A DNA stretch of 64,000 nt from Methanomethylovorans sp041447285 (GCF_041447285.1 NZ_JBGMEB010000012.1:87482-151481), one strand, 5' to 3'; positions 8,416 through 18,072 are shown, numbered from the stretch's first letter. Program-made: numbers and translations. The notes: generated by a model not told the origin, from the sequence alone.

Positions 8416-8967
8416 ATGGGACTTGAAACTGTTGTTAAAGATATCATGGATACTGCCGAAGCTGATGTGTCCAAGATAAAAGCGGAAACTGATTCTGAAG
8501 TTTTGCAGATCATCGAAGAAGCCAAAGATAATGCCAAGCGTATACTTGGAGAAAGTCTTGCAAAGGCTGAAGATGATATCAAAAAGATGCGGCAGCAAGA
8601 GATATCCAGTGCGAATCTTGAGGTGAAACGCACTTTGCTCAATGCACGCAAGGAAATACTCGAAGAGGTTTATAATAGTGCTTTTGGAACTGTATCTTCC
8701 TTATCTGAAGCAAAAAATAAAGAATTGCTGAGTGCAATCATTACAAAGAATGAAGCACAGGGTAAGAAGATATTTTCAAACGCGAAATCCGAGAAGCTCG
8801 TCAGGGAGTTATCTTCACTGGAATATGCAGGGAATATCGACTGTGCCGGTGGGGTCATCATCGAGAACGAGGAAGGAAATATCCGTCTGGACTATACCTA
8901 TGATGTTATCCTTAAAAGCGTGAATGAGCGGTCTTTGAAACAGACATCTGACATCTTATTCGGGTGA
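8416..8967 (+). CDS. ahaE: A-type ATP synthase peripheral stalk subunit E
   Basis: Subunit E pairs with H in the peripheral stalk. The 183-residue protein has an N-terminal coiled coil (about residues 1-100) and a C-terminal globular domain that includes the family signature CAGGVIIENEEGNIRLDYTY. I choose the ATG at 8416, six bases after AAGGTG; a GTG at 8407 would add three residues but overlaps that ribosome-binding site. It follows ahaK by 46 bp, the widest gap among the first subunits; I see no clear hairpin in that gap. Confidence 0.92.
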   Translation: MGLETVVKDIMDTAEADVSKIKAETDSEVLQIIEEAKDNAKRILGESLAKAEDDIKKMRQQEISSANLEVKRTLLNARKEILEEVYNSAFGTVSSLSEAKNKELLSAIITKNEAQGKKIFSNAKSEKLVRELSSLEYAGNIDCAGGVIIENEEGNIRLDYTYDVILKSVNERSLKQTSDILFG

Positions 8968-8974
8968 TTCATAT

Positions 8975-10054
8975 ATGCGGCTTTTGCAGAGATTAAAGCG
9001 TGGGGTCGATAGTGAAAAGTCACGGCCTAAGGGGCATTCTAATTATGCATATACTACTGCACGTGTACATGCAATGAAGAGCAAGCTGCTTCCTAAAGAA
9101 ACTTATCCGCGGCTCCTGAACATGCAAATTGATGAAATCACCAGATTTGTTGGAGAACTGGAATACAAAGAGGATGTTGATGAACTTGCAAGGTCGTATG
9201 CTGGTGTTGATCTCATCGAGCATGCGCTGAACAGGAACCTGGCTGTGACCTTCACTAAACTACTGAATATTTCAGAAGGTGAAGTTAACTTCCTTATCTT
9301 CCAATATCTTCAGAAATATGACATCTGGAACATCAAGACTATTCTTCGTGGGAAACATTGCAATGCTTCTACAGAAGATATACTGGAGGCAATTGTTGCA
9401 GCAGGCCGCCTTACTTATACTTTCTTGTCAGAATTATCTGCTAAGCCCACTCCTGAAGATGTTATTTCATCTCTGGCACAAAGCGAATACTATTCTATCC
9501 TGAAAGATTATGACGGTAAGAATTTGTCAGAGATAGAGAATCGTCTTGATATGAAGTATTATGAAGATCTGTTCAGAGCCATTGGTGAGCCAAAGTCTAA
9601 AGACAGAAAACTCTTCAGTGAGTTTGTCAGGACAGAAATTGACATCAAAAATTTGACCACTCTGTTCAGGCTCAAGAAATATAGACTTACCAGTCCTGAT
9701 ATGATGACTCTCATGATTGATGGCGGCTTAAAGCTTAAGTTAAAAGACATAGAGAAAATGATGCCATTGTCATTTGAAGAGTTCGTCACTGGACTTGCAA
9801 ATAGTCCTTACTGGGATGATATTTCTGACTGCTGCTCTCCAAAGATGGATTCTTTCGTAGATCTAGAGGCAAAGCTAAAAAAATTGAGATTAAAAACTTC
9901 GGTAAGTTTCTCTCATCTATATCCTCTCTCCATCGTGATGATCATGGACTATATTCTGGGTAAACAGAATGAAGTCAATAATCTGCGTATGATTATTCGT
10001 GGGAAGGCAGTTGGTCTAAGTGATGAGGAAATAAAGAATCAGTTGGTGATCTGA
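8975..10054 (+). CDS. ahaC: A-type ATP synthase central stalk subunit C
   Basis: Subunit C (V-type subunit d) is the funnel-shaped adaptor between the central shaft D/F and the rotor ring. The 359-residue all-alpha protein shows the expected repeated three-part organisation, with YAYTTARVHAMKSKLL near the N-terminus and LRMIIRGKAVGLSDEEI near the C-terminus. The repeat of KTILRGKH in the first part and MIIRGKAVG in the last is the internal symmetry typical of the family. Its TGA overlaps the ahaF ATG by one base. Confidence 0.93.
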   Translation: MRLLQRLKRGVDSEKSRPKGHSNYAYTTARVHAMKSKLLPKETYPRLLNMQIDEITRFVGELEYKEDVDELARSYAGVDLIEHALNRNLAVTFTKLLNISEGEVNFLIFQYLQKYDIWNIKTILRGKHCNASTEDILEAIVAAGRLTYTFLSELSAKPTPEDVISSLAQSEYYSILKDYDGKNLSEIENRLDMKYYEDLFRAIGEPKSKDRKLFSEFVRTEIDIKNLTTLFRLKKYRLTSPDMMTLMIDGGLKLKLKDIEKMMPLSFEEFVTGLANSPYWDDISDCCSPKMDSFVDLEAKLKKLRLKTSVSFSHLYPLSIVMIMDYILGKQNEVNNLRMIIRGKAVGLSDEEIKNQLVI

Positions 10055-10356
10055 TGGAACTTGCAGTAGTAGGCAGCAGCGAGTTTGTCACTGGATTCAG
10101 GCTGGCTGGAATAAAGAAGATCTTTGAAGTTAATAACCATGTAGAACTTGAACCTACTGTAAGAAAGGTGCTTGAGGACAGGGATATTGGAATACTTGTA
10201 TTGCATGGAGATGACCTGTCCAGACTACCGGAGATGTTGAGGGACACGATCAATGAATCTGTTGAACCGACTGTTGTTACTCTGGGAGGTAGTGGTCAAA
10301 GTTCGAACTTAAGGGAAAAGATAAAACAATCGGTAGGTGTAGATCTGTGGAAATAA
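10054..10356 (+). CDS. ahaF: A-type ATP synthase central stalk subunit F
   Basis: Subunit F binds the D shaft and helps gate rotation. The 100-residue protein has the expected small alpha/beta fold, beginning MELAVVGSSEFVTGFRLAGI and carrying DIGILVLHGDDL in the centre. Its ATG shares a base with the ahaC stop, and its end overlaps the ahaA GTG start by 10 bp, so the three genes are probably translationally coupled. Confidence 0.93.
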   Translation: MELAVVGSSEFVTGFRLAGIKKIFEVNNHVELEPTVRKVLEDRDIGILVLHGDDLSRLPEMLRDTINESVEPTVVTLGGSGQSSNLREKIKQSVGVDLWK

Positions 10357-12083
10357 AAGGTGAAATTTATCGTGTGGCCGGACCAGTCGTTACTATTACC
10401 GGTATCAAACCAAAAATGTATGACGTGGTCAAAGTTGGTCATGAAGGATTGATGGGTGAGGTCATCAGAATTGAAGGTGACAAAGCCACAGTTCAGGTAT
10501 ATGAGGACACATCTGGAATCAAGCCAGGTGAACCCGTGGAAAACACAGGAATGTCCCTCTCAGTAGAGCTTGGTCCAGGTCTGCTGGAAAGTATCTATGA
10601 TGGTATCCAGAGGCCTCTGAAGGTTCTCCAGGAGAAAATGGGAGATTTCATTCAGAGGGGTGTAACTGCAAACGGACTTGACAGGGAGAAAAAATGGGAT
10701 TTCAAACCCACTGTCGCTAAGGGCGATAAGGTAAAGGGTGGAGAAGTTATCGGTCTTGTACAGGAAACCGAGAACATCGAACACAAGATCATGGTCCCTC
10801 CAAGAGTTTCAGGCACAGTGGCTGAAATAAAGGCCGGAAAGTTCACTGTAGATGAAACCGTTTGTGTACTTACAGATGGTACTGAACTGCAGCTGATGCA
10901 GAAGTGGCCTGTCAGGGCACCCAGACCAGTAAGTAAGAAACTCTTACCAAAGACTCCTCTTATCACCGGTCAGAGAATTCTCGACGGACTTTTCCCGGTT
11001 GCAAAAGGAGGTACTGCCGCAATCCCCGGCCCATTCGGTTCAGGAAAGACTGTTACTCAGCAGCAGCTTGCTAAGTGGAGTGACACTGATATTGTGGTCT
11101 ACATCGGTTGTGGAGAACGTGGTAATGAGATGGCCGATGTTCTTAATGAGTTCCCAGAACTGCAGGACCCAAAGACTGGCCGTCCGCTTATGGAACGTAC
11201 TGTGCTCATCGCAAATACTTCCAACATGCCGGTGGCTGCCCGTGAGGCATCAGTATACACTGGTATCACCATTGCAGAATACTACCGTGACATGGGATAT
11301 GATGTTTCCCTTATGGCAGATTCCACTTCAAGATGGGCAGAAGCTATGAGAGAAATCTCCTCAAGGCTTGAAGAAATGCCTGGTGAGGAAGGTTACCCAG
11401 CTTATTTGTCAGCAAGACTGTCAGAGTTCTATGAGAGAGCAGGTTATGTAAAATCTCTAGCAGGAGTGAATGGTTCTATTACGGTTATCGGTGCAGTATC
11501 TCCACCTGGTGGTGACTTCTCAGAACCAGTTACACAGAACACTCTGCGTATCGTAAAGGTTTTCTGGGCTCTTGATGCCAAGCTTGCACAGAGGAGGCAT
11601 TTCCCATCTATTAACTGGCTTACCAGTTACAGTCTTTACAGTAACTCACTTGCAGGCTGGTTCAGTGAGAACGTCGCTCCAGATTGGAATACTCTCAGGA
11701 ACAATGCAATGGACTTGCTCCAGCGTGAATCCGAACTGCAGGAAATTGTGCAGCTCGTGGGCTCCGATGCTCTGCCGGAAGACCAGCAGCTGGTATTGGA
11801 AATATGTCGTATGATCCGTGAATATTTCCTTCAGCAGAATGCATACCACCCTGTGGATACTTACTGTTCATTTGATAAGCAGTACAAGTTGTTGAAAGCT
11901 ATATCCAAGTACAGTGACATGGCCTCAGCTGCTCTTGAAGCAGGTGCTCCAATGAAAAAGATTCTATCCATGGAATCAAAGGATGATCTTGCAAAGGTCA
12001 AATTCGAAGAGAACTTTGACAAAGCACTTGATGAGGTCCTGAAGAAGATGGATTCTGAGTTCGCAAAGCTTGGAGGCAATTAA
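10347..12083 (+). CDS. ahaA: A-type ATP synthase catalytic subunit A
   Basis: Subunit A forms the catalytic nucleotide sites of the A1 head. The 578-residue protein has an N-terminal beta barrel, the bulge or non-homologous region typical of A-type subunits (about residues 110-190), and the P-loop GPFGSGKTVT at about residues 228-237. The catalytic glutamate lies in GCGERGNEM, and SMADSTSRWAEA-type sequence follows. The start is GTG at 10347, inside the end of ahaF. Length and order are as expected. The next ribosome-binding site, GGAGG, lies at its 3' end. Confidence 0.97.
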   Translation: MEIKGEIYRVAGPVVTITGIKPKMYDVVKVGHEGLMGEVIRIEGDKATVQVYEDTSGIKPGEPVENTGMSLSVELGPGLLESIYDGIQRPLKVLQEKMGDFIQRGVTANGLDREKKWDFKPTVAKGDKVKGGEVIGLVQETENIEHKIMVPPRVSGTVAEIKAGKFTVDETVCVLTDGTELQLMQKWPVRAPRPVSKKLLPKTPLITGQRILDGLFPVAKGGTAAIPGPFGSGKTVTQQQLAKWSDTDIVVYIGCGERGNEMADVLNEFPELQDPKTGRPLMERTVLIANTSNMPVAAREASVYTGITIAEYYRDMGYDVSLMADSTSRWAEAMREISSRLEEMPGEEGYPAYLSARLSEFYERAGYVKSLAGVNGSITVIGAVSPPGGDFSEPVTQNTLRIVKVFWALDAKLAQRRHFPSINWLTSYSLYSNSLAGWFSENVAPDWNTLRNNAMDLLQRESELQEIVQLVGSDALPEDQQLVLEICRMIREYFLQQNAYHPVDTYCSFDKQYKLLKAISKYSDMASAALEAGAPMKKILSMESKDDLAKVKFEENFDKALDEVLKKMDSEFAKLGGN

Positions 12084-12084
12084 A

Positions 12085-13467
12085 ATGACCAAGGAATATA
12101 AGACTATAGTAGAGATCTCAGGCCCTCTTGTATTCATCGAAAAGACCGAACCAGTGGGTTACGGTGAACTTGTGAATATCAACCTGCCAGATGGTAGTAC
12201 TAAGAGAGGTCAGGTACTTGATACATCAGCTGACATAGTAGCTGTACAGGTCTTCGAAGGTACTGGTGGACTCAATGAGGAATCTGGAGTAGTATTTACC
12301 GGCGAAACAATCAAATTACCAGTTTCAAAGGACATGTTAGGCCGTATCCTTTCAGGATCTGGTGAGCCTCTTGATGGTGGGCCGCGAATAGTTCCGGAAG
12401 ACAGGATCGATGTTAACGGTGCATCAATGAATCCTTATTCAAGGATGCCACCTGAGGAATTCATCCAGACCGGTATTTCCACGATCGATGGAACTAACAC
12501 ACTTGTGAGGGGACAGAAACTGCCTATCTTCTCTGGTTCAGGTCTCCCCCACAATGAGATTGCTCTGCAGATAGCAAGACAGGCAAAAGTGCCAGGTTCT
12601 GAAGAAGCATTCGCAGTAGTGTTCGCTGCAATGGGTATTACCAATGAGGAAGCACAGTACTTCATGGAAGACTTTGAGAAGACTGGTGCACTTGAAAGAG
12701 CAGTGGTGTTCCTAAACCTTGCAGATGACCCAGCAGTCGAGCGTATTATCACTCCAAGGATGGCTCTTACCGCAGCTGAGTATCTAGCATATGAGCATGA
12801 TATGCACGTGCTTGTTATCCTTACAGATATCACCAACTACTGCGAAGCATTGCGTCAGATGGGTGCTGCCCGTGAAGAGGTTCCAGGACGTAGAGGTTAT
12901 CCAGGTTACATGTACACTGATCTTGCATCCTTGTATGAGCGTGCAGGTGTCATTAAAGGCAGAAAAGGATCTGTTACACAGTTCTCTATCCTCACCATGC
13001 CTGGTGACGATATCACTCACCCCATCCCTGATCTCTCTGGGTACATTACTGAAGGACAGATCGTGGTTTCAAGGGAATTGCACAGAAAAGGTATCTACCC
13101 TCCAATCAACGTGCTGCCTTCACTGTCCCGTCTGATGAACTCAGGTATCGGTGCAGGTAAGACAAGGGATGACCACAAAGCAGTTTCCGACCAGATGTAT
13201 GCAGGATACGCAGAAGGTCGTGACTTAAGAGGCCTGGTGGCTATCGTAGGTAAAGAAGCATTGTCTGAGAGGGACCAGAGGATCCTTGAATTCGCAGATC
13301 TGTTCGAAGACAGGTTCGTGCGTCAGGGAAGAAACGAAGACAGGTCCATCGAGGATACGCTGAATGTTGCATGGTCTATTCTGTCTGAACTTCCGGAAGC
13401 ACTGCTTACAAGAGTAGACAACAAGTTCATAGAGAAGTACCACCCTGCTCATAAGAAGAGCAACTAA
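12085..13467 (+). CDS. ahaB: A-type ATP synthase regulatory subunit B
   Basis: Subunit B alternates with A in the head and completes the nucleotide sites without catalysing hydrolysis. The 460-residue protein has the beta barrel, a degenerate P-loop region (SGSGLPHNEIALQI in place of GxxxxGKT) and the typical PGRRGYPGYMYTDLA segment. I use the ATG at 12085, 8 bases after GGAGG; a TTG at 12070 is in frame but lies inside ahaA. It is 1 bp from the ahaA stop. Confidence 0.96.
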   Translation: MTKEYKTIVEISGPLVFIEKTEPVGYGELVNINLPDGSTKRGQVLDTSADIVAVQVFEGTGGLNEESGVVFTGETIKLPVSKDMLGRILSGSGEPLDGGPRIVPEDRIDVNGASMNPYSRMPPEEFIQTGISTIDGTNTLVRGQKLPIFSGSGLPHNEIALQIARQAKVPGSEEAFAVVFAAMGITNEEAQYFMEDFEKTGALERAVVFLNLADDPAVERIITPRMALTAAEYLAYEHDMHVLVILTDITNYCEALRQMGAAREEVPGRRGYPGYMYTDLASLYERAGVIKGRKGSVTQFSILTMPGDDITHPIPDLSGYITEGQIVVSRELHRKGIYPPINVLPSLSRLMNSGIGAGKTRDDHKAVSDQMYAGYAEGRDLRGLVAIVGKEALSERDQRILEFADLFEDRFVRQGRNEDRSIEDTLNVAWSILSELPEALLTRVDNKFIEKYHPAHKKSN

Positions 13468-13487
13468 AGGGAATCTGGTGAACGAAC

Positions 13488-14105
13488 ATGGGCGTAAAGG
13501 ATGTTAAACCAACCCGGTCCGAGCTCATAGAGCTCAAGAAGAAGATCAAGCTCTCTCAGAGCGGTCACAAATTGCTTAAAATGAAGAGAGATGGTTTGAT
13601 CCTTGAGTTCTTCGATATCCTTAGCAAAGCAAAGGATGTTAGGTCAGAGCTGGACAAAGCCTATGAAGTGGCTAATAAGAAGATAGGTCTTGCAAATGCT
13701 GTTGACGGTATCATTACTGTCAAATCCACAGCTTTTGCCTTGGAGAACATTCCCCAAATTGAACTTGAAAGCAGGAACATAATGGGTGTCGTGGTCCCCA
13801 AGATCGAATCTTCCAGTGTACGCAAATCCATAGAAGAACGTGGCTATGGTATATTGGGAACTAGTTCCTACACCGATGAAGCCGCAGACGCCTATGAGAA
13901 GCTGGTGGAGAATATCATTGTGGCAGCAGAGATCGAGACTACTATGAAGAAGCTGCTCGATGATATCGAAAAGACCAAGCGCCGTGTCAATGCTCTTGAG
14001 TTCAAGGTCATACCTGAAATGCAGGAAGCTATGAACTTCATCAGGCTCCGTCTGGAAGAGATGGAAAGAGAGAATACGTTCAGACTCAAGAAGATCAAAG
14101 GATAA
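13488..14105 (+). CDS. ahaD: A-type ATP synthase central shaft subunit D
   Basis: Subunit D is the rotating shaft, equivalent to gamma in F-type enzymes. The 205-residue protein starts with KPTRSELIELKKKIKLSQ and has two long antiparallel helices, the second ending FRLKKIKG, as usual. It follows ahaB by 20 bp and is followed by the ahaG microprotein gene after 11 bp. Confidence 0.95.
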   Translation: MGVKDVKPTRSELIELKKKIKLSQSGHKLLKMKRDGLILEFFDILSKAKDVRSELDKAYEVANKKIGLANAVDGIITVKSTAFALENIPQIELESRNIMGVVVPKIESSSVRKSIEERGYGILGTSSYTDEAADAYEKLVENIIVAAEIETTMKKLLDDIEKTKRRVNALEFKVIPEMQEAMNFIRLRLEEMERENTFRLKKIKG

Positions 14106-14116
14106 GATTCTTATAT

Positions 14117-14296
14117 ATGGGATCTGGAAACCCAGAAGATGATCGGCCCAATATGGTCGATCGTTTCTTCACGCAGCTAGGAAAACCTCATAACCTGGCA
14201 AGAATTTTAAGATGGGCATGGATCATCTCACTATTTTTGCTGGCAATGGGTTATATTCTTATCTTTTCATATCTGTCTGGCAAATTAGACATTTAG
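14117..14296 (+). CDS. ahaG: AhaG small membrane protein of the ATP synthase operon
   Basis: A 59-codon gene lies 11 bp after ahaD. It has a short polar N-terminus, a positively charged segment (LGKPHNLARILRWAW) and one membrane helix (about residues 33-53). A small hydrophobic protein named AhaG closes the aha operon of Methanosarcina mazei, and size, position and hydrophobicity all agree. Its role is not established; an assembly or accessory role in the membrane sector is a guess. The upstream ribosome-binding site is weak, which fits translation coupled to ahaD. The gene ends 5 bp before the convergent peroxiredoxin gene, and a T-rich tract after it (about 14302-14322) may act as terminator. 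Confidence 0.75.
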   Translation: MGSGNPEDDRPNMVDRFFTQLGKPHNLARILRWAWIISLFLLAMGYILIFSYLSGKLDI

Positions 14297-14300
14297 GAAA

Positions 14301-14792
14301 TCATTTTTTTTCTATTTTTTTTACCGATCTCAATTTTCCCAGCACTATCTGTGCATGTTCCTTTGTTTTTACATTGTCCCAAATACTCACTATAATGCCT
14401 TTTGGATCAATAAGGAATGTTGTTCTTACAGTACCCATGGATTCCTTTCCCATGAATTTTTTCAGGCGCCATACATCGTACAGCTTGTGAACAGTAACAT
14501 CTGTGTCTGAAAGGAGAGTGATCCCCAGTTCCCTTTTCTCAATGAACTTCTGATGAGATGCAATGCTGTCTTTGCTTATCCCAATGATCATTGCTTCTTC
14601 TTTTTCAAATTCAACTTTAAGCGAAGTGAAATCCTGTGCTTCTTTTGTGCATCCGGCAGTATTATCGCGAGGGTAAAAATGCAATACTAGCCATTTACCT
14701 CTCAGGTCTTTCAAACAGATCTCTTCATTATTCTGGTCTGGCAGGCAGAACAAAGGTGCATCCTGACCTTCTGAAAGTGAATTATTGGACAT
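14301..14792 (-). CDS. Peroxiredoxin, PrxQ/BCP family
   Basis: The enzyme reduces peroxides using a peroxidatic cysteine. The 163-residue protein has the thioredoxin-fold peroxiredoxin motif DNTAGCTKEAQDF with C48. The position five residues later, where many PrxQ enzymes have the resolving cysteine, is Gln53, so the protein is either a one-Cys enzyme or uses another partner thiol. F-Y-P-R before the motif and TTFLIDPKG later are standard. Start ATG at 14792; the gene is monocistronic on the minus strand, tail to tail with the ATP synthase operon. Confidence 0.92.
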   Translation of the reverse strand: MSNNSLSEGQDAPLFCLPDQNNEEICLKDLRGKWLVLHFYPRDNTAGCTKEAQDFTSLKVEFEKEEAMIIGISKDSIASHQKFIEKRELGITLLSDTDVTVHKLYDVWRLKKFMGKESMGTVRTTFLIDPKGIIVSIWDNVKTKEHAQIVLGKLRSVKKIEKK

Positions 14793-14901
14793 TGTATCTT
14801 CCTATATTTCCCAATGAGTATTTATCTAAGCAGGTATAGTTAGTTCCAATTACCGTTATATGACGGTTCATATACAGCCTTTTTGGCTTTGAGGGTAGAA
14901 T

Positions 14902-16164
14902 ATGGTATCTAAAGCACTCCCTTTCACAAAAGAAAAGATCTCTGAGATTATTGCACAATATCCTACACCTTTCCATCTATATGATGAAAAAGGTATCAGG
15001 GAGAATGCCCGCAGGCTCAAGAAAGCCTTTGGCATATTAGAGGGTTTCCAGGAGTTCTTTGCTGTGAAAGCTCTTCCAAATCCATATATCATGAAAATTC
15101 TCAAGGAAGAAGGTTTTGGAGCTGACTGCAGTTCTCTGCCCGAGTTGTTGCTTGCAGAGAAGACTGGAATCGTGGGCGAATATATCATGTTCAGTTCCAA
15201 CGACACTCCTGCAGAAGAATTCAGGAAGGCAAAGGAACTGGGTGCTATAATAAATCTTGATGATATTAGCCACATCAAATTCCTGGAAGATGGGGCAGGT
15301 CTGCCGGAGCTTATATGTTGCAGATATAATCCGGGTCCTCTTAAGGAAGGCAATGCAATAATTGGAAAGCCTGAGGAAGCAAAGTATGGTTTTACCCGTG
15401 AACAGCTCTTTGAGGGCTACAGGTACATGCGGGATAAGGGTGTGAAGAGATTTGGTATGCATACAATGGTGGCATCCAATGAGCTGAATCCCCAGTACTT
15501 TATAGAAACTGCAAAGATCCTTTTTGAACTCATAGCTGATATCTCCAGAGAACTTGGCATAAGGTTTGAGTTTGTAAACCTTGGCGGAGGTATTGGCATA
15601 CCATACCGTCCCGATCAGGAGCAAGTGCCTTATGATGTCATTGCCAGAGGTGTAAAGGATGCGTACGTAAAAACCATTGAGGCAAATGGTTTAGCTCCTC
15701 TTAAGATCTATCTTGAGTGCGGACGTGTCATTACCGGGCCATATGGTTATCTGATAACCACTGTCAGGCACATGAAACACATCTACAAAGACTATGTAGG
15801 CACGGATGCATGCATGGCCAACCTCATGAGGCCGGGAATATACGGTGCATATCATCACATAACTGTCCTTGATAAGGAAAATGAGCAACCGACTTTCAAG
15901 TATGATGTCACTGGTTCTCTTTGTGAGAACAATGATAAGTTTGCCATTGATCGCATGCTTCCTGAAGTGGAGCGTGGGGACATTCTGGTGATTCATGATA
16001 CGGGAGCTCATGGTTATGCCATGGGTTTTAACTATAATGGTAAACTGCGCTCCGCTGAGATCCTGTTAAGAGCAGATGGTAGTTTTGTACAGATACGCAG
16101 AGCTGAAACCGTAGATGACTACTTTGCAACGCTGGATTTTGAAGGGCTTCAGAAGTTCATCTAA
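14902..16164 (+). CDS. lysA: Diaminopimelate decarboxylase
   Basis: LysA makes L-lysine from meso-diaminopimelate with PLP. The 420-residue protein has the PLP lysine K56 in FFAVKALPNP, the glycine-rich phosphate-binding NLGGGIGIPY near residue 227, the substrate-site ECGR motif, and GSLCENNDKF, which carries the cysteine contributed across the dimer. Fold III decarboxylases for other amino acids are possible, but the ECGR and CEN motifs favour diaminopimelate. The start ATG at 14902 follows a weak GAGGGTAG site. Confidence 0.9.
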   Translation: MVSKALPFTKEKISEIIAQYPTPFHLYDEKGIRENARRLKKAFGILEGFQEFFAVKALPNPYIMKILKEEGFGADCSSLPELLLAEKTGIVGEYIMFSSNDTPAEEFRKAKELGAIINLDDISHIKFLEDGAGLPELICCRYNPGPLKEGNAIIGKPEEAKYGFTREQLFEGYRYMRDKGVKRFGMHTMVASNELNPQYFIETAKILFELIADISRELGIRFEFVNLGGGIGIPYRPDQEQVPYDVIARGVKDAYVKTIEANGLAPLKIYLECGRVITGPYGYLITTVRHMKHIYKDYVGTDACMANLMRPGIYGAYHHITVLDKENEQPTFKYDVTGSLCENNDKFAIDRMLPEVERGDILVIHDTGAHGYAMGFNYNGKLRSAEILLRADGSFVQIRRAETVDDYFATLDFEGLQKFI

Positions 16165-16234
16165 ATATTCTACTTTATTTAGCTGGGTATTCATTTCCAG
16201 CACTTTTATATATTCTATTCTGTATCTATATAGC

Positions 16235-16912
16235 ATGAAACACGCCCTGATTTTTGATATGGATGGTGTGCTTGTAGACTCCATGCATCTGCATGCTGCT
16301 GCTTGGAAAATGGCTTTTTTGGAGGAAGGGATAGCTATATCCCAGGATTCCATTTACAGGTTGGAGGGTGCGAATGATAGGGGAATTATTGATAACATCT
16401 TGCACCATCAGGGTATTTTCGGTTCTTTTGACTCTTTTTCTTCAATTGCTGCCAGAAAACAGACTTTTTTCGATATAAGGAATGTCAAACCCTTTCCAGG
16501 CATTACTCATTGTTTGGAATTGCTTTCCAAAGATTACTTACTTGCAGTAGTTTCAGGCTCAGACCGCAATGCGGTTGATGGTATATTAGACCGTCATTTC
16601 AGCGTCCATTTCAATGCAGTGGTATCGGGTGATGATGTTGTTAAAGGAAAACCCAATCCTGATCCATACTTAAAAGCATTGGAATATCTTGGAACAGATC
16701 CTGAAAATTGCATTGTTTTTGAAAATGCTCCTTATGGTGTCGAAGCTGCAAAAAAGGCAGGCATATATTGTATTGGTATACCTACCTATGTTGATCCTCA
16801 GCTGCTGAAAATGGCAGATAAAGTATTACGGAATCATATTAGCTTGATGAAGTATCTCCATCTTTTGTTGCAACGTGGACCAGAAGATCCTTTTCCAGTA
16901 GTTTTCTCATGA
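16235..16912 (+). CDS. HAD-superfamily hydrolase, beta-phosphoglucomutase-like
   Basis: The 225-residue protein is a HAD subfamily IA phosphatase or phosphomutase. The nucleophile and acid/base aspartates are D8 and D10 in FDMDGVLVDS, followed by a helical cap, SGSDRNAV (motif II), a Lys in GKPNPDPY (motif III) and FENAPYGVEAAKKAG (motif IV). The open frame extends upstream into the end of lysA; the ATG at 16235 matches the family N-terminus. A TATA-like run (TTATATATTC about 16206-16215) suggests an almost leaderless transcript. The 3' end overlaps the convergent glycosyltransferase gene by 74 bp. Substrate unknown. Confidence 0.85.
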   Translation: MKHALIFDMDGVLVDSMHLHAAAWKMAFLEEGIAISQDSIYRLEGANDRGIIDNILHHQGIFGSFDSFSSIAARKQTFFDIRNVKPFPGITHCLELLSKDYLLAVVSGSDRNAVDGILDRHFSVHFNAVVSGDDVVKGKPNPDPYLKALEYLGTDPENCIVFENAPYGVEAAKKAGIYCIGIPTYVDPQLLKMADKVLRNHISLMKYLHLLLQRGPEDPFPVVFS

Positions 16913-18008
16913 AAACAGTACCTTCCAGGTCAGCTGCCATTATTTTAAGCATATTAGTTCTTTCTTTAATTTTTTTGCTGGCAAGCACCTCTTTGATAGA
17001 TTTAAGCAATGAATCAGCAGACACTTCGTAATCCATTCTTTTTCCATAATTCATTTCATCAATTAATTGTGCATTGTTTTCCTGTTCTCTTTGTCCCCTA
17101 TCTGGAAATACCAGCATTGGCACTCCATAGCTCAGTGTTTCCATGGTAGTTCCGTGTCCACAGGCACTGATAACAATATCTGCACTCTTGTAGTAGGGGA
17201 AAGGGTCAGATATGAAATCCTGCACTTCCACGTTTTCCGGTATTTCTGTTAATTGCGCAGGACTTATGTTAGGGCCCGTAACAATAGTGTACTGAATGTT
17301 TTTATCCAATTTTGCTGTGGAAATGACTTTTTGCAATATGGGATACCTATAACCGAATCCGCCTATTATGCACAGTACATTAGGATGAACAAGATTTTTC
17401 CCGGTTGTTTTTTCAGGTGTTTTGCGTATAATAGGCCCACTGTATTTGATCCTTGCCTGTACTTTTCCAGGGAAGGAGAGATTATTCCTGCAAACAGTGT
17501 AAGGAGAAGGGAAATCAGGTACTATTATAGCATGCGCAATAGTATACACTTGCTCATAGAATCTCTTTGTGATATTTCCAAGTAAGCTCATGAGAAAGCC
17601 TTTTTCCCGGAAGAATTCTACCATATTTGATTGGTTGGCTATTACATAGATGGGTATCTCTTTCACGTGAGCTGCTAATATTCCCAGATAGTATCCATCT
17701 GAAATAACAGCATCCGGCCTTAAACTTTTCACCATTTTAAAAACGTGGTACATTCCTGCAATGTCAATTACGGACAGGGTACACTTTATGGAGCTCTTCA
17801 AGTCGAATCCTCCAGAACTTCCAACTAGCCGGAGTTCCTGTGGTATCCTGTATACTTTGTATGCTTCTTTTTCCGCAAGTTCCTTTGAGTAACCATATGC
17901 TCCGAAATAGACTTCATGGTCATTAGCCATAAGTTCCTTCCCGATGGCAATACATCTGCCAGTGTGTCCTAACCCTTCGCCACACATGAATATTAGGAAT
18001 TTCATCAA
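16839..18008 (-). CDS. MurG-like (GT28-type) glycosyltransferase, paralogue A
   Basis: The 389-residue protein starts with MKFLIFMCGEGLGHTGRC, the glycine-rich N-terminal loop of GT-B glycosyltransferases. The C-terminal nucleotide-sugar-binding region CGHGTTMETLSYGVPMLVFP follows the MurG pattern. It has no membrane segments. It is a clear paralogue of the protein at 20411-21562 (shared EVYFGAYGYS/EVHFGAYGYS, VISDGYYLG/VVSDGYFTG, RNNLSF/RKNLSF). Either of two adjacent Met codons could be the start. Its last 25 codons overlap the HAD gene on the other strand. A role in glycolipid or glycoprotein synthesis is likely; donor and acceptor are unknown. Confidence 0.85.
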   Translation of the reverse strand: MMKFLIFMCGEGLGHTGRCIAIGKELMANDHEVYFGAYGYSKELAEKEAYKVYRIPQELRLVGSSGGFDLKSSIKCTLSVIDIAGMYHVFKMVKSLRPDAVISDGYYLGILAAHVKEIPIYVIANQSNMVEFFREKGFLMSLLGNITKRFYEQVYTIAHAIIVPDFPSPYTVCRNNLSFPGKVQARIKYSGPIIRKTPEKTTGKNLVHPNVLCIIGGFGYRYPILQKVISTAKLDKNIQYTIVTGPNISPAQLTEIPENVEVQDFISDPFPYYKSADIVISACGHGTTMETLSYGVPMLVFPDRGQREQENNAQLIDEMNYGKRMDYEVSADSLLKSIKEVLASKKIKERTNMLKIMAADLEGTVFMRKLLEKDLLVHVATKDGDTSSS

Positions 18009-18072
18009 TATCCCCGCGGTAAGTATAAGCTTTAGTTAATCTCCTGGCATATAGTGTGTTCACCAATAAAAT

